Part shown: positions 25,975-34,933 of the stretch, one piece after another
Numbering within the stretch: position 1 is the first letter of the stretch
How the letters are laid out: every line of letters starts with the position of its first letter
Assembly (NCBI RefSeq): GCF_002001125.1
Contig: NZ_MUNV01000007.1
Coordinates: 361,700-425,699, forward strand
Direction: 5' to 3'
Origin: Rhodanobacter sp. B04
GTDB taxonomy: Bacteria > Pseudomonadota > Gammaproteobacteria > Xanthomonadales > Rhodanobacteraceae
Length of the DNA stretch: 64,000 nt
The notes under the pieces: generated by a model
Databases searched by the model: none
What the model was told of the DNA's origin: nothing
What the model saw: the letters and a program-made list of their open reading frames with translations, nothing else
Made by a program: the position numbers and the translations under genes

Positions 25975-26856
25975 TCAAGCGGACCTGGCTGCAATCGCCG
26001 TCAGCAACTGCAGGTTCAATGCATGCTGCTGCGCCTGCCAGCCGGCCAGCTGTGCCGGATCGATCTCGGGTTGCTCGTCCATCGCCGAGAGCCGACGCTT
26101 CCACCAGCTCCGGTAGCGGTAATGCGAGACCTCGCCGTTGATGTCGCTGCCGACCAGGCCGTTGCGCAAGCTGTCGATCATCGCCAGCGCATGACTGGTC
26201 AACAGCCGGCCCTGGTCCCAGTTGGTATGCGCCACTTCCGGCGCGAACGCATCCTTGTCGATCGACAGGTAGCTCGGCGCGGCCTGCGTGCGTTGCGATT
26301 CGACGAACGCGTCGACCATCGCCTCGGGCGTATCGAAGCCGCGGAACGCGTGCGCCAGGCCGAGTCGGCGCGCCCAGCGCGTGTCCACCCCCATGTTCCA
26401 GTAGGTGAGCTTTCCGCGCAGCAGGGGCGTCAGGTAGTTCTCCCAGGCATGGCCACCGCCGATATCGGCCGAGGTGATGCCCAGCACATGCACGTGGCTG
26501 ACCGTGGGCAGCATCGCCACACGGCGCACCCACGAACCGCAGTGCACGCCGAACGGGAAGCGCATGTTGTCCGGATGGTTGTCGAACACCACGACCTGCA
26601 TCGGCGCAGGCGGCTGCAGACGTGCAATCAGCGGCCAGCTCAGGTGATGGAAGTCGCCGCTGCCCATGAACACGGTGCCGTACTCGGCCGGCAGCAGCTC
26701 GTCGAGCATTGCGCGGAAGCGCCGCATCGTTTGCAGTGAACAGCCGAAGCGGATCGACTCCTGCCAGTGCTCCAGCGGCAATACCAGACGATCGGGCAAC
26801 GGGCCGACCGAACGGTCGATGTCGAGTACGACAGGTCGGTTCGCGAGGTTATTCAT
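25975..26856 (-). CDS. Divergent arginase/ureohydrolase-fold protein
   Basis: The 293-residue protein shows the di-manganese motifs of the arginase superfamily in altered form: SGDFHH (His70/71, for GGDHS), FDNHPDN (Asp92, His94, Asp96, for DAHxD) and LSIDKDAF (Asp200, Asp202, for SxDxDxxDP). All metal ligands therefore appear kept, while the flanking residues differ from arginase and agmatinase. It could hydrolyse a guanidino group or an amide of the ureohydrolase/deacetylase fold. The start used is the ATG at 26856, which overlaps the acyltransferase stop by 8 bp; an upstream start lacks sensible sequence. It is co-transcribed with the acyltransferase. Confidence 0.75.
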   Translation of the reverse strand: MNNLANRPVVLDIDRSVGPLPDRLVLPLEHWQESIRFGCSLQTMRRFRAMLDELLPAEYGTVFMGSGDFHHLSWPLIARLQPPAPMQVVVFDNHPDNMRFPFGVHCGSWVRRVAMLPTVSHVHVLGITSADIGGGHAWENYLTPLLRGKLTYWNMGVDTRWARRLGLAHAFRGFDTPEAMVDAFVESQRTQAAPSYLSIDKDAFAPEVAHTNWDQGRLLTSHALAMIDSLRNGLVGSDINGEVSHYRYRSWWKRRLSAMDEQPEIDPAQLAGWQAQQHALNLQLLTAIAARSA

Positions 26857-27919
26857 CGGTGGCCTCCGTGGCCGCCTGCCAGTTGCGGTCGCTTTCGAAA
26901 TGACTGCCGAGCCGGCGCAGCAGCGCACGCAGCAGTGGATTGCGGGCATATACCGCATGTCGCGTGAAGGTCATGCTGGCGCCGAGGAAGGATTTCACCT
27001 CGGGATCGGTCCAGCCGGCCACGTAATGGCTGAGGCCGCGCTCGCGCGCGTAGTCGAGGTTATGCATCCAGCTGACGAAATACAGGTTGTGCTCGCGGGC
27101 CTGTGGATAGGCAAAGCCGACGTACTTGTCGATCAGCTTGCCGCCATGCTCGTAGCAGAGGTTCCAGCCGATCATCTGCCCGGCATGGCGATAGACGAAC
27201 ACCACGCCGTGGCTGCCGGCATCCTGCAGCACCTCGCGGAAGAACGCCGCGCTCAACCGGTCGAAATGGATCTCGCTCTGCGCGTACACGTTGTCGAACA
27301 GCGCATGGAACTCGGCCAGCGTCGCCGCGTCGAGGAAGCGTGCGTCGCCCGTGCGTACCGCTTCGACATCGAGACCGGCACGCGAGCGCAGCTTGCGCCG
27401 GATATTCTTCCGCCGCCCGGACGACAGCCGCGCGAGGTATTCGTCGCCCGAAGCGAAGTCGATCGGCACCCACGCCAGCGCCTGGCCCTCCAGCAACACA
27501 TAGCCTTCACGTTCGCAGGCTGCGGCGAATTCGCGCGCGTACGCATTGTCGGCGTCGCTGAGCAACGGCGAATCCTGCGCGATGTCCTTCACGATCATCA
27601 GCTTGCATTCACGTCCGTAGGCCGCCTTCAGCCCTTGCGCCAGCGCGGCCGGCGCCACGTCCGACGGCAATGGCGCGTATTCCGACACGGTGGTGCCGGC
27701 GAAACGCGTGCGCCAGCGCAGCAGGCGCCCCCACCGGCCATAGAGCGGCAGCCGCGTCACACGGCGGCGCAGCACATCGTCCGCCGTGGTCAGCAGGTCG
27801 AACGGCGCCACAAAAGCCGGCATGCCCTGCGGCGACAGCTCGACGGCGAACCCGATCGGCGGCTGCGCCATGAAGTGCGCGAGCAGTGCGTCCGGCTCCA
27901 GTTGGGAGATGAAAGGCAT
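26849..27919 (-). CDS. FemAB-like GNAT-fold acyltransferase
   Basis: The 356-residue protein has a C-terminal FemAB/GNAT-like domain: RRKNIRRKLRS, then VFVYRHAGQMIGWNLCYEHG and LIDKYVGFAYPQARE, similar to the group annotated as 'peptidogalycan biosynthesis/recognition' proteins. Some members of that group N-acylate amines with long-chain acyl groups. The N-terminal half (about 1-130) is less typical. It faces the ACP-ketosynthase operon across a 65-bp divergent promoter region. An acyl-ACP donor supplied by that operon is a reasonable inference. Confidence 0.75.
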   Translation of the reverse strand: MPFISQLEPDALLAHFMAQPPIGFAVELSPQGMPAFVAPFDLLTTADDVLRRRVTRLPLYGRWGRLLRWRTRFAGTTVSEYAPLPSDVAPAALAQGLKAAYGRECKLMIVKDIAQDSPLLSDADNAYAREFAAACEREGYVLLEGQALAWVPIDFASGDEYLARLSSGRRKNIRRKLRSRAGLDVEAVRTGDARFLDAATLAEFHALFDNVYAQSEIHFDRLSAAFFREVLQDAGSHGVVFVYRHAGQMIGWNLCYEHGGKLIDKYVGFAYPQAREHNLYFVSWMHNLDYARERGLSHYVAGWTDPEVKSFLGASMTFTRHAVYARNPLLRALLRRLGSHFESDRNWQAATEATDE

Positions 27920-27930
27920 AGGTAAGCCAA

Positions 27931-27958
27931 TTTGCCTAGACTGGTGAGTATGTAAGAT
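27931..27958 (+). promoter_or_regulatory. Possible sigma-70-like promoter for the ACP-ketosynthase operon
   Basis: TTTGCC and TAAGAT are spaced by 16 bp in the 65-bp gap between the divergent acyltransferase and ACP genes. The match is modest and was made by eye only. The gap must also hold the promoter for the minus-strand operon. Confidence 0.3.
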
Positions 27959-27984
27959 TGTCGTGTACAGCCAGGAACCCGCTC

Positions 27985-28257
27985 ATGACCGATACGACCC
28001 AGCAACAGCTTTTCGACATCATCGCCAAGCAGGCCAAGATCGATGTGGCGATCATCAAGCCGGAATCCACCCTCAAGGACCTGGGCATCGCCTCGCTGGA
28101 GGCGATCGAGCTGATCTTCGACATCGAGGAACACTTCAACATCACCTTCCCCGACCAGCAGGGCGCCAACTTCGACAGCGACACGGCACAGAGCCTGGTC
28201 GATGCGGTGCAGAAGGCACTGGATGAGAAAGCCGCCGCGGGCGAAGGATCGAAGTAA
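27985..28257 (+). CDS. Acyl carrier protein
   Basis: The 90-residue acidic ACP has its phosphopantetheine site Ser37 in DLGIASLEAIELIFDIEE, a variant of the DSL motif in which Asp is replaced by Ala. It is not the housekeeping AcpP, which is normally beside fabF and has GADSLD. The gene overlaps the ketosynthase by one base (TAATG), so the pair is translationally coupled and this ACP is probably the dedicated carrier for the pathway. Confidence 0.92.
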   Translation: MTDTTQQQLFDIIAKQAKIDVAIIKPESTLKDLGIASLEAIELIFDIEEHFNITFPDQQGANFDSDTAQSLVDAVQKALDEKAAAGEGSK

Positions 28258-29489
28258 TGCCGACCGTTTCGATGCGTCGCGTGGTGATCACCGGCATGGG
28301 CGCGATCAGCCCGCTCGGCGTCGGCGCCGAAGCGCTGTGGCAAGGCCTGCGCGAAGGGCGTAGTGCGATCGGCCCGCTGCGTCATCCGGATGCCGAACGC
28401 CTGCGCGTGAAGATCGCCGCGCAGGTGCCGGCGAGTTTCGATCCGGCGGCGAATATCGACGAACGTACCTTGCCGATGCTCGACCGCACCTCGGAATTCG
28501 CACTGCATGCCGCGCGTGAGGCGATCACGCAATCCGGTCTGGACTTCCGCCAGGACGGACTCGGCGTGCGTACGGCGGTGGTGGTCGGCACCGGCGTCGG
28601 CGGCGAGACCACCCAGGACGAACAGAGCAAGCGACTGTACGCGGAGAATTCCCCGCGCGCGCATCCGCTCACCATCGTGCGCCTGATGACGAACGCCTCG
28701 GCCAGCCAGATCAGCATCGCCTGGGGCCTGCGCGGCCCTACCTATGCAGTGGCCAGTGCCTGCGCCTCGGCCAACCACGCGATCATCCAGGCCGCGCAGA
28801 TGATCCGCTACGGCATGGCCGACGTCGCCATCACCGGCGGCACCGAAGCCTGCCTCACCTACGGCGCGCTGCGCGCGTGGGAAGCGATGCGCGTGCTGGC
28901 CGACGACACCTGCCGCCCGTTCAGCATCAACCGGCGCGGCCTGGTGCTCGGCGAGGGCGCCGGCATCTTCGTGCTGGAATCGCTGGAACACGCGCAGGCG
29001 CGTGGCGCCACCATCCTGGCCGAGCTGGCCGGTAGCGGCATGACCGCCGATGCCACCGACATCGTGATGCCCAGCGCGGAAGGCTCCTCCGCGGCGATGA
29101 GCCAGGCGCTGGCCGACGCCGGCCTCGCCCCGCAGGACGTCGACTACATCAACGCCCACGGCACCGGCACGCTCGCCAACGACGCCACCGAGACCAAGGC
29201 GATCCGCCTCGCGTTCGGCGCGCACGCCGACCGCCTCGCGGTGTCCTCGACCAAGTCGATGCACGGCCATGCGCTGGGCGCGTCCGGCGCGCTGGAACTG
29301 GTCGCCGTCGTCGGCGCCTTGCGCGACAGCGTGGTGCCGCCCACCGCGAACCTGGATCAGGTCGATCCGGCCTGCGACCTGGATTACGTGCCGAATGTCG
29401 CCCGCGAGATGCCCGTGCGCGCTGCGCTGAGCAACTCGTTCGCGTTCGGTGGGCTGAACGCCGTATTGGCGCTCAAACGCGCTCCGTAA
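28257..29489 (+). CDS. Beta-ketoacyl-ACP synthase (KAS II/FabF-like)
   Basis: The 410-residue thiolase-fold condensing enzyme has a complete Cys-His-His triad: Cys169 (ASACASANHA), His301 (NAHGTGTLAND) and His336 (KSMHGHALGASG). The length matches FabF. Because it is coupled to a dedicated ACP and surrounded by aminotransferases and an acyltransferase, and not by fab genes, it probably makes or extends a special acyl chain. The gene ends at a bidirectional terminator. Confidence 0.93.
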   Translation: MPTVSMRRVVITGMGAISPLGVGAEALWQGLREGRSAIGPLRHPDAERLRVKIAAQVPASFDPAANIDERTLPMLDRTSEFALHAAREAITQSGLDFRQDGLGVRTAVVVGTGVGGETTQDEQSKRLYAENSPRAHPLTIVRLMTNASASQISIAWGLRGPTYAVASACASANHAIIQAAQMIRYGMADVAITGGTEACLTYGALRAWEAMRVLADDTCRPFSINRRGLVLGEGAGIFVLESLEHAQARGATILAELAGSGMTADATDIVMPSAEGSSAAMSQALADAGLAPQDVDYINAHGTGTLANDATETKAIRLAFGAHADRLAVSSTKSMHGHALGASGALELVAVVGALRDSVVPPTANLDQVDPACDLDYVPNVAREMPVRAALSNSFAFGGLNAVLALKRAP

Positions 29490-29515
29490 CGCGGTTTCAC
29501 TCCGCAACAAACAAA

Positions 29516-29545
29516 AGAACCCGGCGACTTGTCGCCGGGTTCTTT
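29516..29545. terminator. Bidirectional Rho-independent terminator
   Basis: A 13-bp inverted repeat, AGAACCCGGCGAC / GTCGCCGGGTTCT, is nearly loopless when fully paired (CTTG loop in practice). It is followed by TTTTT on the plus strand and by TTTTG on the minus strand. It separates the convergent ketosynthase and class III aminotransferase genes. Confidence 0.92.
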
Positions 29546-29575
29546 TTGCGCGTGATGATCCACGCGCGACCAAGC

Positions 29576-30976
29576 TCAGCCCTTCTTGGCTTTGGTCAGC
29601 AGCTGGTCCAGCAACGACATCGCCAGATCGATCTCCTCGTGCGTGATGTCCAGCGACGGCGCGAACGTGATCACGTTCTTGTACCAGCCGCCCACGTCCA
29701 GCACGAGGCCGATCTTCTTGCCGTTGTGCTCGAGGTCGCCGGCCAGGCCGATGTCAACCATCTTGTCGAGCAGCGCCTTGTTCGGCGTGAAGCCGTCGTC
29801 GGTGCAGATCTCGGCGCGCAGCGCGAGACCGAGGCCGTCGACGTCGCCGATTTCCTTGTGCTTCTTCTGCAGGTCGCGCAGGCCTTCGAGGAAATGTGCG
29901 CCCTTCTTCGGCACCGTGGTCTCGTAGTCCAGCTCGTAACCCATCTTGATCACTTCCAGACCCAGCGAGGTGCCGAGCGGGTTGGAATTGAAGGTGGAAT
30001 GGGTCGAGCCCGGCGGGAACACGGTCGGGTTGATCAGCTCTTCGCGCGCCCACAGGCCGGACAGCGGATTCAGGCCGTTGGTCAGCGCCTTGCCGAACAC
30101 CACGATGTCCGGCGTCACGCCGAAATTCTCGATCGACCACAGCTTGCCGGTGCGCCAGAAACCCATCTGGATTTCGTCGGACACCATCAGGATGCCGTAC
30201 TTGTCGAGCACCTTCTTCAGGCCCTGGAAGAAGCCCGGCGGGGGGATCACGTAACCGCCGGTGCCCTGGATCGGCTCGACGTAAAACGCGGCGTATTCGC
30301 ACTGGTTCGTCTTCGGGTCCCACACGCCGTTGTATTCGGTCTCGAACAGGCGCTCGAACTGGCGCACGCAGCTGTCGGAATACTCTTCCGCCGTCATGCC
30401 CTTCGGACGACGGAACGGGTACGGGAACGGCAGGAACATCGCGCGCTCGCCGAAGTGGCCGAAGCGGCGGCGGTAGCGGTAGCTCGAGGTGATCGACGAA
30501 GCGCCCAGCGTGCGGCCGTGGTAACCACCCTCGAACGCGAACATCAGGCTCTTGCCGTTGCAGGCGTTGCGCACGATCTTCAGCGAATCCTCGATCGCCT
30601 GCGCGCCACCGACGTTGAAGTGCACGCGACCGTCGAGGCCGAACTTCTTCTTCGCATCCAGCGCGATGGTCTTGGCCAGCTCGATGCGGGTCTGGTGCAG
30701 GTACTGGCTGGCGACCTGCGGCAGCACGTCGATCTGCTTCTTCAGCGCGTCGTTGAGGCGCTTGTTGCCGTAACCGAAGTTGACCGCCGAGTACCACATC
30801 TGCAGATCGAGGAACGGCGTGCCGGCGGTGTCGAACATGTAGCTGCCTTCGCCGTGGCGGAAGATCTTCGGCGGGTCCACGTAATGCACGGTGTCGCCGA
30901 AGGAGCTGTACTTCGCCTCGTCGGCGAGCAGCTGCGCGTCGTCGATGAAGCCGGCGGCGGTCTTGTCGATTTTCAT
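29576..30976 (-). CDS. Class III PLP aminotransferase
   Basis: The 466-residue fold-type I aminotransferase is of the class III (ornithine/4-aminobutyrate/diaminobutyrate) group. The PLP-phosphate region lies in HFNVGGAQAIEDSLKI, EGGYHGRTLGAS is the aromatic stacking region, MVSDEIQMGFWRTG carries the PLP Asp, and Lys296 in VVFGKALTNGLNPLSG forms the Schiff base. The amino donor and acceptor cannot be told. The start MKIDKTAAGF at 30976 is favoured over a long upstream extension that runs into the HAD gene. It is downstream of the HAD-IB phosphatase by 56 bp. Confidence 0.9.
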   Translation of the reverse strand: MKIDKTAAGFIDDAQLLADEAKYSSFGDTVHYVDPPKIFRHGEGSYMFDTAGTPFLDLQMWYSAVNFGYGNKRLNDALKKQIDVLPQVASQYLHQTRIELAKTIALDAKKKFGLDGRVHFNVGGAQAIEDSLKIVRNACNGKSLMFAFEGGYHGRTLGASSITSSYRYRRRFGHFGERAMFLPFPYPFRRPKGMTAEEYSDSCVRQFERLFETEYNGVWDPKTNQCEYAAFYVEPIQGTGGYVIPPPGFFQGLKKVLDKYGILMVSDEIQMGFWRTGKLWSIENFGVTPDIVVFGKALTNGLNPLSGLWAREELINPTVFPPGSTHSTFNSNPLGTSLGLEVIKMGYELDYETTVPKKGAHFLEGLRDLQKKHKEIGDVDGLGLALRAEICTDDGFTPNKALLDKMVDIGLAGDLEHNGKKIGLVLDVGGWYKNVITFAPSLDITHEEIDLAMSLLDQLLTKAKKG

Positions 30977-31032
30977 GGGGAATGATCCGGAATGATTCGG
31001 GGTGTCGGAAATTGTCGCGGCGTGCAGCGTGA

Positions 31033-31734
31033 TCAAGAAACAGCGTGCGCCGGCTCGTGATGCCAATGGCTGGCCAGGCTGCCGTCGAGCAGCTTGGGCA
31101 GGAACTCCAGCGCATCCTCGAAGCCGGTGATCGGCACGTAGTCGATGCCGGTGGCGCGGCAATGCTCGATCAGGCGATGCTTGGCGAACACGAAATCGAC
31201 GCGGTCGGCGGCGCAGAAATCCGAGGCGCCATCGCCGATCAGCAAGGTCTTCGCACCGGTCGTGCGGGCCTGCGCCACGCAGGCGCACTTGCAGGTACCG
31301 CTGCGGCAACCGTCCGCCTGGAACGGCGAGGTGAGCTGCCACTGCTTCGGCGGCTGTGCCGGCGACAGGTGGTTCGCCGCCAGCGGCAGGTTGTCCAGGC
31401 CATAACGACCGAGGATCTGGTGGATCGCGTAGTCGAGGCCGTCGCTGACGATGCGGATCGGCACATTCAGCTCACGCGCCTTCGCCACGAAACCCGGGAA
31501 CGCGTGGTCGATCCACAACCCGGCCAGGTGCGTATCGAGTTCGGTGCGGGTCATCTGCAGCAGGTCGACCTGCCCGGACATGCACTCGCGCGAACCGATG
31601 CGGCCGGCACGCCAGTCCTGCTCAAGTACTTCCCAGCCGGGACGGCCGAAACGGTCGAGCAGGGAGTCGATCACGTCCTCGACGGAGATGGTGCCGTCGA
31701 AATCACAGAGGATGGTCCAGCCAGACACGGACAT
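31033..31734 (-). CDS. MtnX-like HAD-IB family phosphatase
   Basis: The 233-residue HAD hydrolase of subclass IB (phosphoserine/phosphocholine-phosphatase-like) has nucleophile Asp11 and Asp13 in LCDFDGTISVED, the Ser of motif II in RIVSDGLDY, and motif IV in LIGDGASDFCAADR. A CRSGTCKCAC cysteine group near residues 145-155 is unusual for the family and may bind metal. It heads the two-gene operon with the class III aminotransferase, so it probably removes a phosphate from a pathway intermediate. Confidence 0.85.
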   Translation of the reverse strand: MSVSGWTILCDFDGTISVEDVIDSLLDRFGRPGWEVLEQDWRAGRIGSRECMSGQVDLLQMTRTELDTHLAGLWIDHAFPGFVAKARELNVPIRIVSDGLDYAIHQILGRYGLDNLPLAANHLSPAQPPKQWQLTSPFQADGCRSGTCKCACVAQARTTGAKTLLIGDGASDFCAADRVDFVFAKHRLIEHCRATGIDYVPITGFEDALEFLPKLLDGSLASHWHHEPAHAVS

Positions 31735-31882
31735 CAGGGGAAGCTCGCGCTAATAACGATACTGGATAGGGTAGAAACGCTGCCTTTCGGCGCCCTTTCC
31801 CCTGCCCGACCCCGGCCAAACCGGATTCATCGCCCACCGCATGCGACCCGCTGCAGATTCACCCCAGCGTGAACGGATGGCG

Positions 31883-34800
31883 TCAGGCCGCGCCCGGGCG
31901 CCTCAGGGTCAAGCCAATCAATATCGGCATCACCAGCAGCACCACCGGATACTGCAGCACCAGCCCGGCGATGATGGCGATCGCCAGCGGCTGCTGGATG
32001 CCCGAACCCTGGCCGATCGCCAGTGCCAGCGGCAGCAAGGTCAGGATCGCCGCCAGCGCGGTCATGGTGATCGGGCGCAGGCGATTCTGGCTGGCCACGC
32101 GCAGCGCCGCGCGCGGCTCCATGGTCTCGGCCACGGCCACGTACTCGGACACATAGAAGATCGCCATCTCGGTGGCGATGCCGATGACCATGGTCATGCC
32201 CATCATCGCCGTGATGTTCAGGTCCACCCCACTCAGCCACAGCGCGATGAATACGGCCGTCGAGGAAAACAGCGAACAGCCGATCACGATGGTCGCCAGC
32301 CACAGGCGGCGATAAAGGAACATCAGCAGGATGAATTCGGCCACCAGCGCCGCGGCAAACACCTTGCCCAGGCCGACAAAGGCGATCTGCTGCTGCTGGT
32401 ACAGGCCGCCCAGTTCGTAACGCACGCCAGGAGCGAGCATGCCCGGTTGCGCCAGCCGCTTCCTCACGTCGGCGATGCCGGCGCCGATGCCGCGTCCGTC
32501 GATGCGTGCCGTCACCGCCACCATCGGTTGCAGGTCCTCGCGCGCGATCTGCGGCTGGCCGCTCACCGGCACGATGTTCGCCACCCGCTGCAGCGGGAAT
32601 ACATGCCCATCGGGGGCACGGATCGGCAGGCGTTCCAGCTGTGGAATCCGCCACTGCGTCGCGCCAGGCATCCACACGCGCACACCGATGCTCTTGCTGA
32701 GCTGCGGCAGCTGGGTGGCGACGATGCCCGACATGGCCTGATCGACCGCCTGGGTCACCGCATCGGCGGTCACTCCCTCGAACGCTGCCTTGTCCGCGTC
32801 GATCCGCACGTCCAGTGCGTCACCCGCCAGCTGCACGCCATCCTTGATGTCGACCACGCCCGGGATGTCCGCGATCGCCTTGGCCACCTTGCGGGCCTGT
32901 GCATCGAGCTGATCCGGGTCGGCGCCGTAGAGCTTGATCTCGATCGGTTCCGGCACCGCGGTGAGGTCGCCGATCAGATCCTCCATCAGCTGCGCCAGCT
33001 CGATGTCCACGCCGGGCACGCCGCTTTCGATCCGGCTGCGTACATCGCTCATCACCTCGTCGGTGGCGCGGGCGTGATCCGGTTTCAGGCGCACGAAGAA
33101 GTCGCCGTGGTAGGACTGCCCCAGGTCGCCACCCAGGCCCGTGCCCAGCCGGCGCGAGAAGGTATCCACCTCCGGCGTGGCGCGCAGGATCTGTTCGATC
33201 TCGCCCACCTGGCGCGAGGTTTCCGGCAGCGAGGTGCCCGGCGCGGTGTAGTAGTCCATCACGAAGCCGCTTTCGTCGACCGCCGGCATGAACCCGGTCG
33301 CCACGCGCTGATAGGCCACGTAGCCGAGCACCAGCAAGGGCAGCAGCACCACGACCAGCCACAGCGGCCGACGCGACAGGCCATCGTAAAGCGGCGCATG
33401 GACACGACGCAGCAGGCTGCCGCGATCCGATTCGGGATCATGCCAGCGCGTGAAGTCGACCAATTGCCGCGCCATCAACGGCACGATCAGCGCGGTCATC
33501 AGCCACGACACCACCAGCGCGCAGGCCATGGTCACCGACAGCGCCTTGGAGAAGGCGCCGGTGACGCCGTCGAGGAAACCCAGCGGGATGAACACGATCA
33601 GCGTGGCCAGGCTGGAACCGGACAGCGGCAACATGAACTCGCGCGCCGCCGGCAGCACCGCGTCCGCTCCCGTCGCACCACGAACATCCGCACGCACGGC
33701 GCCGGCACGGCGCGCGATGTGCTCGACCATCACGATGACATCGTCGATCACCAGCCCCACCGCCGCGGCGATGCCGCCCAGCGTCATGATGTTGAAGCTC
33801 ATCCCCATCACGCGCAGCAGCAGCACGGTCACGGCGAGCGTGGCCGGCACCACCAGCATGGTGATGAAGGTCACGCGCAGGCTGCGCAGGAACAGCAGCA
33901 TCACCGCCGCCGCCAGCAGCAGGCCGATGATCACCGCGTCGCGCACGCTGGCGGCGGATTGCGTGACCAGCTCGCTCTGGTCGTACCAGTTCCGGATCTT
34001 CACCCCGGCCGGCAAACGGAAACCGGCCAGCCGGGCGCGCACCTGCTGCGCGATCTGCACCGCATTGCCGTCGGGCTGTTCGTAGACATTGAACAGCACG
34101 GCCGGCCTGCCATCCTCGGAGACCTTGATCCACTGCGGCACGTAGCCGGCGTGCACGGTCGCGACATCCGACAGCTTCAGCCAGCCCTTCGCATCGCTCT
34201 TGACCACCACGTTGCCGATCGCGTCGATGCCATGCAGCGAATGATCGGCCACCACCAGGTAGAGCTTGTTGTGATCCTGCACGCGGCCGACCGCCTGCAG
34301 CGTATTGGCGCCGGCCAGGGCCGTCGCCAGATCGCCGAGCGCCAGGCCATGCTGGGCCAGCCGCTGCGGATCGGCCTCGACCTGCAATTCGGCGGTTTCG
34401 CCACCTTGCACGTCGACCCGTGCCAGCCCCGGCACCGAGGCCAGCAGCGGCACGATCTGGTACTGCGCGACATCGCGCAGGGCGACCGGCGACAGCGTGT
34501 CGGACTGCAGCGCATACGAGATGATCGGGAACACGGTCGGGTCCATCCGCCGCACGTCGTAGATACTGCCGGCCGGCAGGCTGGGCAGCACGCGCGCAAT
34601 CGCCGAATCGACCAGCAGGGTGGACGCGGTCATGTCGCGCCCCCAGCCGAAATCGATCGAGATCTGCGCCGAGCCGCGCGTGGTCTCCGAGCGCAGCCCG
34701 ACCACGCCGGGCACCGTGCGGATCGCCTCCTCCACCGGCCGCGTCACCATCAGCGCGGTCTGGTCGGCCGGACGGTCGCCGGCATCGAGATCGACCACCA

Positions 34801-34933
34801 CGCGCGGGAACGAGACCTGCGGAAACAGGCCCACCGGCAACGAGATCGCGCTGATCAGGCCGGCGATGGTGAGCGCCAGCGCCACCACGGCCATGGTGCG
34901 CGCGTGCCGTGCCAGCCATGTCGAATAACTCAC
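31883..34933 (-). CDS. RND efflux pump inner-membrane transporter
   Basis: The 1016-residue RND protein has the usual 12-TM, two-repeat layout: TM1 near the N-terminus, a first periplasmic domain (about 35-330), TM2-6 with AAVGLVIDDVIVMVEHI, a second periplasmic loop (about 540-850) and the C-terminal TM block. The Asp pair in TM4 (VIDDV) fits proton-driven multidrug (HAE1-like) pumps more than the DED motif of metal pumps. It overlaps the adaptor gene by 4 bp, and the operon order is outer-membrane factor, adaptor, pump. No TetR-type regulator lies next to it. Confidence 0.93.
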   Translation of the reverse strand: MSYSTWLARHARTMAVVALALTIAGLISAISLPVGLFPQVSFPRVVVDLDAGDRPADQTALMVTRPVEEAIRTVPGVVGLRSETTRGSAQISIDFGWGRDMTASTLLVDSAIARVLPSLPAGSIYDVRRMDPTVFPIISYALQSDTLSPVALRDVAQYQIVPLLASVPGLARVDVQGGETAELQVEADPQRLAQHGLALGDLATALAGANTLQAVGRVQDHNKLYLVVADHSLHGIDAIGNVVVKSDAKGWLKLSDVATVHAGYVPQWIKVSEDGRPAVLFNVYEQPDGNAVQIAQQVRARLAGFRLPAGVKIRNWYDQSELVTQSAASVRDAVIIGLLLAAAVMLLFLRSLRVTFITMLVVPATLAVTVLLLRVMGMSFNIMTLGGIAAAVGLVIDDVIVMVEHIARRAGAVRADVRGATGADAVLPAAREFMLPLSGSSLATLIVFIPLGFLDGVTGAFSKALSVTMACALVVSWLMTALIVPLMARQLVDFTRWHDPESDRGSLLRRVHAPLYDGLSRRPLWLVVVLLPLLVLGYVAYQRVATGFMPAVDESGFVMDYYTAPGTSLPETSRQVGEIEQILRATPEVDTFSRRLGTGLGGDLGQSYHGDFFVRLKPDHARATDEVMSDVRSRIESGVPGVDIELAQLMEDLIGDLTAVPEPIEIKLYGADPDQLDAQARKVAKAIADIPGVVDIKDGVQLAGDALDVRIDADKAAFEGVTADAVTQAVDQAMSGIVATQLPQLSKSIGVRVWMPGATQWRIPQLERLPIRAPDGHVFPLQRVANIVPVSGQPQIAREDLQPMVAVTARIDGRGIGAGIADVRKRLAQPGMLAPGVRYELGGLYQQQQIAFVGLGKVFAAALVAEFILLMFLYRRLWLATIVIGCSLFSSTAVFIALWLSGVDLNITAMMGMTMVIGIATEMAIFYVSEYVAVAETMEPRAALRVASQNRLRPITMTALAAILTLLPLALAIGQGSGIQQPLAIAIIAGLVLQYPVVLLVMPILIGLTLRRPGAA

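Noticed and set aside
24765..31734. Bacterial sphingolipid (ceramide) biosynthesis cluster
   Set aside because: The FemAB-like acyltransferase and ACP recall that pathway, but no serine palmitoyltransferase (alpha-oxoamine synthase) or ceramide reductase is present, so the name was not used.
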